Shown piece after piece: positions 58,753-64,000 of a stretch of DNA of 64,000 nucleotides. The stretch lies in contig NZ_CP130720.1 of assembly GCF_035984415.1 (NCBI RefSeq), forward strand, positions 7,068,001 through 7,132,000, written 5' to 3'. Source of the stretch: Streptomyces sp. NBC_01296 (GTDB taxonomy: Bacteria > Actinomycetota > Actinomycetes > Streptomycetales > Streptomycetaceae). Position 1 is the stretch's first letter. Every line of letters begins with the position of its first letter. Under the pieces are notes generated by a model. The model saw only the letters and a program-made list of their open reading frames with translations. It was not told the DNA's origin and made no database searches. The translations under genes and the position numbers were made by a program.

Positions 58753-60844
58753 ACGCCGCCGCCCCACCCAGGAACGCGGCCTCGTAGGCCTCGTCACCGA
58801 TCGCCGCGCGGGCCTGCCGCTCGCCCCGGTCCCGCAGGGCCGTCAGCGAGGGTGAGCCCATCTGCGGCCGGCCGACCGTGCGCCACCAGGCGTGCCCGGT
58901 GCCCAGCAGCCGCGCCGCGAGCTCCCCGTCGCCCAGGGCCGCCACCGCCGCCGCGAGCAGGTCCAGTCCGAGAGCTATCCCGAACCGGTCGCCGAGCAGC
59001 CGCTTGCCCGAGAGCATCGCCCGTACGTGGCGCGCCGCCTCCCCGTGGTGGCCGAGCCCGAGCGCCGAGACCGCCAGCACGTAGTCCGCGTACGCCCGCA
59101 GCCAGCGCTCGCCCAGCTCCGCGCACGCCTCGCGCAGCCGCCGCGCCTCCTCGGCGGCCTCCTCGAAGCGTTCCAGGTCGCACAGGGCGTAGCTGGTGGC
59201 CAGCCGGCACAGGAGCCAGCCCGGGCCGCTGGTCCGGCCGCCGTGGCCGGCCCGCGCCCGGGGCCCCGCCAGCTCCAGCGCCCGTACGGGATCCCCGGGC
59301 ATCAGCACCGACACCGCGGCCAGGTAGGCCGCGCGCAGCTCCGGCTCGGGATCCGCCAGCCGGGCCGCCGCGCGGGTGCACTCCGCGCCCAGCTCCCGGG
59401 CCGCGTCCATGTCCCCCTGGAGCAGGGCGGTCAGCCCGAGGGCCCACACGGCCTGGGCGTACGCGGCCCCCGTGCCCGGGGCCGTTTTCAACGCCCGTTC
59501 CAGGAAGCCCCGGCCCTCGTGGACGTGCCCGCACGAGAACCAGAAGAACCACAGGGCCCCGGCCATCTCGAGCGCGGCCGCCGGGTCGGCGCCGAGGAGG
59601 TGTTCCAGCGCCGTCCGCAGCTGCGCGTGCTCGGCGGTCATCCTGCGGTACCAGTCCACCTGGTCCGGGCTCAGCCAGCCCCGGTCGGCGGCCTGGGAGA
59701 GAGCCGCGTACCAGTGGGCGTGCCGGTCGGCGACCGTCTGCACCTCGTCGAGCTCCGTCAGCCAGTCGTGGCCGTACTCGCGGATCGTGTCCAGCATCCG
59801 GTAGCGGGCGCCCGCGCCGCGCTCCTGGCTGCGCCGCACGACGGACTTCGCGACCAGCCCCGCCAGCACCCGCTCCACCCGGGAGGCGGGCAGCGGGCCG
59901 CCCGCACACACGGTCCGGGCCGCGGCGACGTCGAAGTCCCCGGTGAAGACGGACAGCCGGGCCCACAGCAGCCGTTCCACCGGCTCGCACAGCTCGTGGC
60001 TCCAGCCGATCGCGGTCCGCATCGTCCGGTGCCGGGGCTGGAGCACCGGCCGGGTGTCGGACAGCACCGCGAAGCGGGCGCCGAGGCGCTGCGCCATCTG
60101 CTCCAGCGTCCACAGCCGCAGCCGGGCGCCGGCGAGTTCCAGGGCCAGCGGGATCCCGTCGAGGCGACGGCAGACCTCGGCCGCGAGCGCGGCCCGTTCG
60201 GGGTCCTCGAAGGCGGCCGCGGCCTGCGGGGTCGCGGCCACGGCGTGGGCGCGGAAGAGGGCGAGGGCGTCGCTGTCGGGTCCCTCGCAGGGCAGCGGGC
60301 AGACCTCGACGACCTTCTCGCAGGGGCTGCCGAGCGGTTCCCGGGAGGTGATCAGCACCGTCAGTCCGGGTGCGGACTGGAGGAGTTCGCCCACGAGATG
60401 GCGGCACTCGGCGACCATGTGCTCGCAGGTGTCGAGGACGAGGAGCAGCTCCTTGTCGGCCACCCACGCGCACAGCTCCTCGTCGAGGGGGCGGGCGGAG
60501 TGGTCGGCCAGGCCGACGGCGTGGGCGACGGTCATGGTGAGCAGGCCGGGGTCGCGCAGCGGCGAGAGCTCCACCCACCAGACCCCGTCGGGCCGGGCCT
60601 GTTCGGGGTCACCGGCGGCCCGCAGGGCGAGCCGGGACTTGCCGACGCCGCCCACCCCGGTGAGGGTGGTCAGCCTGCGGGAGCGCAACAGGCAGTGCAG
60701 GGCGGCGAGTTCGTCCTCCCGGCCGATGAAGCCCGCCGGGTCGGGCGGCAGGTTCCCCGGCAGGGCGCCGCGAGCCGGCTCGGGATCGCCGTCGGCCTCT
60801 GCGGAATCCGGCTCTTTTCTGTTGAACGCGTACTCACCGAACAC
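58742..60844 (-). CDS. STAND-type ATPase (NB-ARC/AAA_16), no DNA-binding domain
   Basis: A 700-residue protein. After ~35 polar residues comes FIGREDELAALHCLL, then Walker A LTTLTGVGGVGKSRLALRAA (~60-75), Walker B LLLVLDTCEHMV and VLITSREPLG (sensor), then the winged-helix/ARC end (RLDGIPLALELAGARLR). From ~380 a TPR-like helical array (ALEMAGALWFFWFSCGHVHE etc.) runs to the end. Homologues usually carry a C-terminal LuxR helix-turn-helix or an N-terminal AfsR-type domain; neither is present. It may act by protein contact. GTG at 60844. Confidence 0.85.
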   Translation of the reverse strand: MFGEYAFNRKEPDSAEADGDPEPARGALPGNLPPDPAGFIGREDELAALHCLLRSRRLTTLTGVGGVGKSRLALRAAGDPEQARPDGVWWVELSPLRDPGLLTMTVAHAVGLADHSARPLDEELCAWVADKELLLVLDTCEHMVAECRHLVGELLQSAPGLTVLITSREPLGSPCEKVVEVCPLPCEGPDSDALALFRAHAVAATPQAAAAFEDPERAALAAEVCRRLDGIPLALELAGARLRLWTLEQMAQRLGARFAVLSDTRPVLQPRHRTMRTAIGWSHELCEPVERLLWARLSVFTGDFDVAAARTVCAGGPLPASRVERVLAGLVAKSVVRRSQERGAGARYRMLDTIREYGHDWLTELDEVQTVADRHAHWYAALSQAADRGWLSPDQVDWYRRMTAEHAQLRTALEHLLGADPAAALEMAGALWFFWFSCGHVHEGRGFLERALKTAPGTGAAYAQAVWALGLTALLQGDMDAARELGAECTRAAARLADPEPELRAAYLAAVSVLMPGDPVRALELAGPRARAGHGGRTSGPGWLLCRLATSYALCDLERFEEAAEEARRLREACAELGERWLRAYADYVLAVSALGLGHHGEAARHVRAMLSGKRLLGDRFGIALGLDLLAAAVAALGDGELAARLLGTGHAWWRTVGRPQMGSPSLTALRDRGERQARAAIGDEAYEAAFLGGAAASTG

Positions 60845-60927
60845 GGATGTATTGTGCGCGATCTTCTTGTCCGGTAGTGACGTTCGGTCCTATTGCTGTC
60901 ACGTTGCCGGTACATCGGCCGGCCGCG

Positions 60928-61884
60928 TCAGGACACGAGTACGATGCGCCGTTCTGCCGAGAACGCCCCCCAGTTGCCGTCGGGCAGGCGGGCGCGCAGC
61001 TTGAGCGTCCACCGGGTGCCGGCGGGCTCGGTCACCGTGAGCCGGTGCTCCACCCGGGCCGCCCCGGACGGGGGAACCGCGCCGGCACCGAATTGGATGA
61101 CGGTCACGGGCCTTGCGTTGACGTGGAGTTCGTACTCGCCGGTCGGGCGGCCGGTGTCGGGGGCGGTCCAGGTCAGCGTGACGGCGCCGGGGGAGGCGGT
61201 CGCGGTGAACTCGGTCGGAGCCGTGCCCGGGCCCTGGCCGGCGGACGGCGGGGTGGTCACGTCCACCGCCGGGCCGTCGGGGGAGGAGTTGTCCGCGCCG
61301 TCGCGGGCGCGGACGGTGAAGGTGTAGACGGTGTCCGGCTGGAGGCCGGTCAGGGTGGTGGCGGTCTCGGCGGGGCCGGCCGTGTGGATCCGGATGCCGC
61401 CCTGGTAGACGTCGTACGCGGTCACGCCGGTGTCGTCGGTCGCGGCGGCCCAGGACAGGGTGGCGGCCCGGGGCCCGTCGGCCCGGCCCGTGGTGCGGGC
61501 GGGGGCGGTGGGCGGCAGGCGGTCCTCGGCCTTGGCCGCCGGGGTGGTGGCCGCGGCGGACGCGCTCGGGGCGGAGGCGTTGCCGGCGCCGTCCCGGGCC
61601 CGGACGGTGAAGGCGTAAGCGGTCTGCGGGGTGAGGCCGGTGATGTCCACCATCGTCTTGTCGGCCGGGAGTTCGCGCACCAGCCGGCCCGCCTGGAAGA
61701 CCTGGTAGTTGGTCACCCCGTCGGCCGGAGCCGCCGCCTGCCACATGACGTGGACGGAGGTGGCGCTGCCGGCCTGCGCGGTGATCCCGGCAGGGGCCGC
61801 CGGCGGCGCCGTGTCGGCGGCGGTGCAGGCGGCGAGCCCGGTGGCGGCCAGGCAGAGGGCGAGCAGGGGGGCGGTGCGTCGCAC
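60928..61884 (-). CDS. Lipoprotein with three fibronectin type III domains
   Basis: A 318-residue surface protein. GTG at 61884 follows GGAAGG and starts VRRTAPLLALCLAATGLAAC, a lipoprotein signal with lipobox LAAC. Three Fn3 domains follow: ~28-115 (APAGITAQAGSATSVHVMWQ ... YAFTVRARDGAGNAS), ~120-215 (ATLSWAAATDDTGVTAYDVY ... VYTFTVRARDGADNSS) and a more divergent one to the end. Fn3 arrays usually space or bind polysaccharide in secreted enzymes; here no catalytic domain is present. Role unknown. Confidence 0.87.
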   Translation of the reverse strand: MRRTAPLLALCLAATGLAACTAADTAPPAAPAGITAQAGSATSVHVMWQAAAPADGVTNYQVFQAGRLVRELPADKTMVDITGLTPQTAYAFTVRARDGAGNASAPSASAAATTPAAKAEDRLPPTAPARTTGRADGPRAATLSWAAATDDTGVTAYDVYQGGIRIHTAGPAETATTLTGLQPDTVYTFTVRARDGADNSSPDGPAVDVTTPPSAGQGPGTAPTEFTATASPGAVTLTWTAPDTGRPTGEYELHVNARPVTVIQFGAGAVPPSGAARVEHRLTVTEPAGTRWTLKLRARLPDGNWGAFSAERRIVLVS

Positions 61885-61918
61885 GGGGGGCCTTCCTCGG
61901 CATCCGCTTCCTCGTAAA

Positions 61919-61927
61919 GGTCTAGAC
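61919..61927. promoter_or_regulatory. Partial DasR-like site upstream of the Fn3 lipoprotein gene
   Basis: GGTCTAGAC (61919-61927) contains the palindrome GTCTAGAC and matches nine contiguous bases of the DasR core, but the outer CA half is missing. It lies 35 nt before the GTG at 61884. Weak evidence. Confidence 0.25.
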
Positions 61928-62113
61928 ATATATGGCACGGGCGCGGGGGGTGCGGCAATACCCGCGCGCGATCGGGCCGCGCTCGGCGGTTTCGCGGCCC
62001 CTGGTCAAGCGCGGATCGCCCGTCACGGACGGTCAACACCCGTTCGGCGGACACGGGTTTCGCCCGAAGGCACCCCCTCCTGCGCCACGATGGCGCCGCC
62101 TAAGGAGGTATCG

Positions 62114-62308
62114 ATGGTGATTTCGCTCTCCGTGGTCGTGCTGCTCCTCATCCTCGCGTGGATCTTCATGCGCAGCGGCGGCCTCAAGTTCTCCCACGCC
62201 CTCGTCTGCGCGCTGCTCGGCTTCTACCTCGCGAGCAGCAGCATGGCGGCAACCATCCACGACGGCCTGTCGGCCACCGCCCAAGTGGTCTCCGGCCTGC
62301 GCCCCTAG
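62114..62308 (+). CDS. Small two-helix membrane protein with consensus ribosome binding site
   Basis: A 64-residue protein: MVISLSVVVLLLILAWIFMR forms helix 1, LKFSHALVCALLGFYLASSS helix 2, and TIHDGLSATAQVVSGLRP the tail. Similar small proteins occur in many Streptomyces, some beside mobile elements, but the function is not known to me. ATG at 62114 follows TAAGGAGGT, a complete match to the 16S anti-Shine-Dalgarno sequence, so high translation is expected. The longer upstream frame has no family pattern. Confidence 0.75.
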   Translation: MVISLSVVVLLLILAWIFMRSGGLKFSHALVCALLGFYLASSSMAATIHDGLSATAQVVSGLRP

Positions 62309-62459
62309 GCCCGCGGCCGGTCCGGCTTGATCAACTGTTGCGCGTTCGTGAATCATCCGGCGCTTCCATGGACTCCTCATGCGGTGCGATCTAGCGTCTG
62401 GCGGCGGCGCGATGTCATACGCACTGTCAATAAAACTGAAGAGAACGGAGGAAGTCCGG

Positions 62460-64000
62460 ATGTTCCGAAGAGCGCTGAACTGCGCCGCGGTCCCCGCCCT
62501 CATCGTGTTCACCGCGATGTACGGGATCTCCCCGGCGCAGGCCGAGGGGATACCCCAGGCCCCCGGCCACCGCCTGGTCAGCCACTACGACGGCGCCCCC
62601 GCGGCCGCCGCCCCGCTGGCCGGGGAAGCCCCGCCCCAGCACCCCTTCCTCGCGCCCAACGGCCGCAGCGGCATGCACTCCGACGCCGGGGGCAGCGCCA
62701 CCTCCCCCTGGTCCGGGCCGCTGGGCAGGAACCCGCGGGTGACCAGCGAGAAGATCGCGGCCCTCGGCGGCGAATGCGCCACCGCCACCTTCGACGCGGG
62801 CGGCAGGCTGGTCACGGTGTGCGGCACCTTCTCCGGCTTCAAGGTCAAGCTCCTCGACCCCCGTACGCTGACCACACTCGCGGAACACCAGCTTCCGCAG
62901 CGTTCCTCGACGGTCGAGGCGATCACCTCCCTCGACTTCTCGAAGATCTTCAAGGACACCTCGGGCGGCGCCTACTTCTACCTCGACAACGAGGGCCGGG
63001 CCGTGCTGGCCGACTCCCGCCAGCACATCCTGCGCCTCTCGCACCGGCAACAGCCCGACGGGAGCTGGACGTTCGCCGTCGATGACGACTGGGACCTCAC
63101 CGGCCAGGTCCCGCACGACTGCGTCACCTGGACCAACCTGCGGCCCAGCGGCACCTGCGACCCCGTCACCTCCGTGATGCCCGATTGGAACGGCCGCATC
63201 TGGTGGGTCACCCGCCAGGGCCGGGTGGGCACCGTGGATCCGCAGACCTCGCAGATCCGCTCGATCCGGCTGGCGGGCGAGGAGATCCAGAACTCCTTCT
63301 CGGTCGCCGAGGACGGGGTGTCGATCGTCACCGACCACGCCCTCTACGGCTTCCGCGCCACCGCCGACGGCACCCCCGAAGTGCAGTGGCGCCAGACGTA
63401 CGACCGCGGCACGGGGACCAAACCCGGCTCCGTGAACCAGGGTTCGGGCACCACCCCGGACCTCTTCGGCAACGGCTACGTCGCCATCACCGACAACGCC
63501 GACGACCGGATGAACGTCCTGGTCTACCGGCGGGGCGCGGACGTCCCGGCCGACCGCCGGCTGGTCTGCAAGGTCCCGGTGTTCGCCGGCGGCGCCTCGA
63601 CCACCGACAACTCCCTGATCACCTGGGGCAACAGCATCGTCGTCGAGAACAACTACGGCTACGAGAACCTCACCAGCCTGCTGCTCGGCAAGTCGGTCGT
63701 CGGCGGTGTCAGCCGGATCGACGTCCGCGCCGACGGCAGCGGCTGCGACACGGTGTGGCAGAGCGGCATCCGCGCGCCCTCCGTCGTCCCGAAGCTGTCC
63801 ACCGCGAACGGGCTGCTCTACTTCTACGAGAAGGAGCCCAACGCCTGGGGGATCGACGCCTGGTACCTGACGGCGGTGGACTTCCGCACCGGCGAGCGCC
63901 GCTGGCGGCAGCTGACCGGCACCGGGCCGCTGTACGACAACAACTGGGCGCCGATCACCCTCGGCCCAGACGGCACCGCGTACGTCGGCGTCTTCAACGG
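62460..64000 (+). CDS. Secreted beta-propeller-like protein (cut by window edge)
   Basis: The first ~513 residues of an exported protein that continues past the right edge. ATG at 62460 follows GGAGG. Signal peptide FRRALNCAAVPALIVFTAMY with cleavage near SPAQA (~28). After a Pro/Ala linker come repeated strands with Asp/Gly turns and Trp (GRIWWVTRQGRVGTVDPQTS; VAEDGVSIVTDHALYGFRAT; LGPDGTAYVGVFN), the look of a PQQ-like or SMP-30-like beta-propeller. Cysteines occur in pairs (ECATATF/VCGTF; DCVTW/TCDPV), suggesting disulfides. Enzymatic activity cannot be inferred. Confidence 0.8.
   Translation, partial: MFRRALNCAAVPALIVFTAMYGISPAQAEGIPQAPGHRLVSHYDGAPAAAAPLAGEAPPQHPFLAPNGRSGMHSDAGGSATSPWSGPLGRNPRVTSEKIAALGGECATATFDAGGRLVTVCGTFSGFKVKLLDPRTLTTLAEHQLPQRSSTVEAITSLDFSKIFKDTSGGAYFYLDNEGRAVLADSRQHILRLSHRQQPDGSWTFAVDDDWDLTGQVPHDCVTWTNLRPSGTCDPVTSVMPDWNGRIWWVTRQGRVGTVDPQTSQIRSIRLAGEEIQNSFSVAEDGVSIVTDHALYGFRATADGTPEVQWRQTYDRGTGTKPGSVNQGSGTTPDLFGNGYVAITDNADDRMNVLVYRRGADVPADRRLVCKVPVFAGGASTTDNSLITWGNSIVVENNYGYENLTSLLLGKSVVGGVSRIDVRADGSGCDTVWQSGIRAPSVVPKLSTANGLLYFYEKEPNAWGIDAWYLTAVDFRTGERRWRQLTGTGPLYDNNWAPITLGPDGTAYVGVFN

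Overview
The window is a GC-rich, gene-dense stretch of an actinobacterial chromosome, almost certainly Streptomyces. The evidence is third-position GC bias, many GTG starts, -10 boxes sitting directly at start codons, DUF397/DUF5753 pairs, MurT/GatD, a DUF5999 protein and a Tat-exported PhoD. There is no rRNA, convincing tRNA, phage, integrase, transposase, CRISPR array or antibiotic gene cluster. Most of the content is chromosomal core. I saw no in-frame TTA (bldA-type) leucine codon while reading, although this was not an exhaustive scan.

Layout. 1-6.6 kb: MFS exporter fragment, Gln/Pro-rich membrane protein, hotdog thioesterase, small antitoxin-like protein, GH3 beta-glucosidase, DedA, gamma carbonic anhydrase. 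6.7-14.8 kb: hexapeptide acyltransferase, a decayed EamA transporter, CoA-binding and YigZ proteins, SbcDC nuclease, divergent Lrp/rhodanese pair. 14.8-23.6 kb: DUF885 peptidase-like protein, membrane/ACT/GNAT fusion, PhoD with a PHO box, alpha/beta hydrolase, GntR regulator with an operator over its own promoter, ROK regulator. 23.7-27.8 kb: two-component system divergent from an ABC exporter, with two perfect palindromes between them. 27.8-35.3 kb: Mug, PurB, SGNH esterase, two CNNM/CBS membrane proteins, GNAT, methyltransferase, lipoprotein.

35.3-40 kb is the biotin locus: bioB-bioA-bioD on the minus strand and bioF divergent on the plus strand. 40-41.7 kb is a WhiJ/AbaA-like regulatory trio (DUF397, XRE/DUF5753, RsbW-like ATPase). 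42.4-47.1 kb is a ureABCFGD urease operon with tight translational coupling and no ureE. 47-55 kb: secreted tripeptidyl aminopeptidase, acyltransferase, CtaG, 6-phosphofructokinase, lipid II isoglutaminyl synthase MurT/GatD, peptide deformylase. 55-58 kb: a TetR regulator divergent from an acyl-CoA dehydrogenase, and an LppU-like membrane protein. 58-64 kb: DUF5999 with a 30-residue peptide gene, a STAND ATPase without a DNA-binding domain, an Fn3 lipoprotein, a small membrane protein and a secreted beta-propeller protein cut by the window edge.

The best leads are regulatory. A near-identical 15-bp motif lies before two acyl-CoA-linked genes 54 kb apart, which suggests one TetR regulon. A DasR-like operator covers the -35 box of the GntR gene. 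A 24-bp perfect palindrome lies between the two-component genes and the ABC genes. A 24-nt inverted repeat sits at the start of the LppU-like transcript. I found no clearly new multi-gene system; the least explained unit is the DUF5999/30-residue peptide pair, followed by the surface-protein run to its right.
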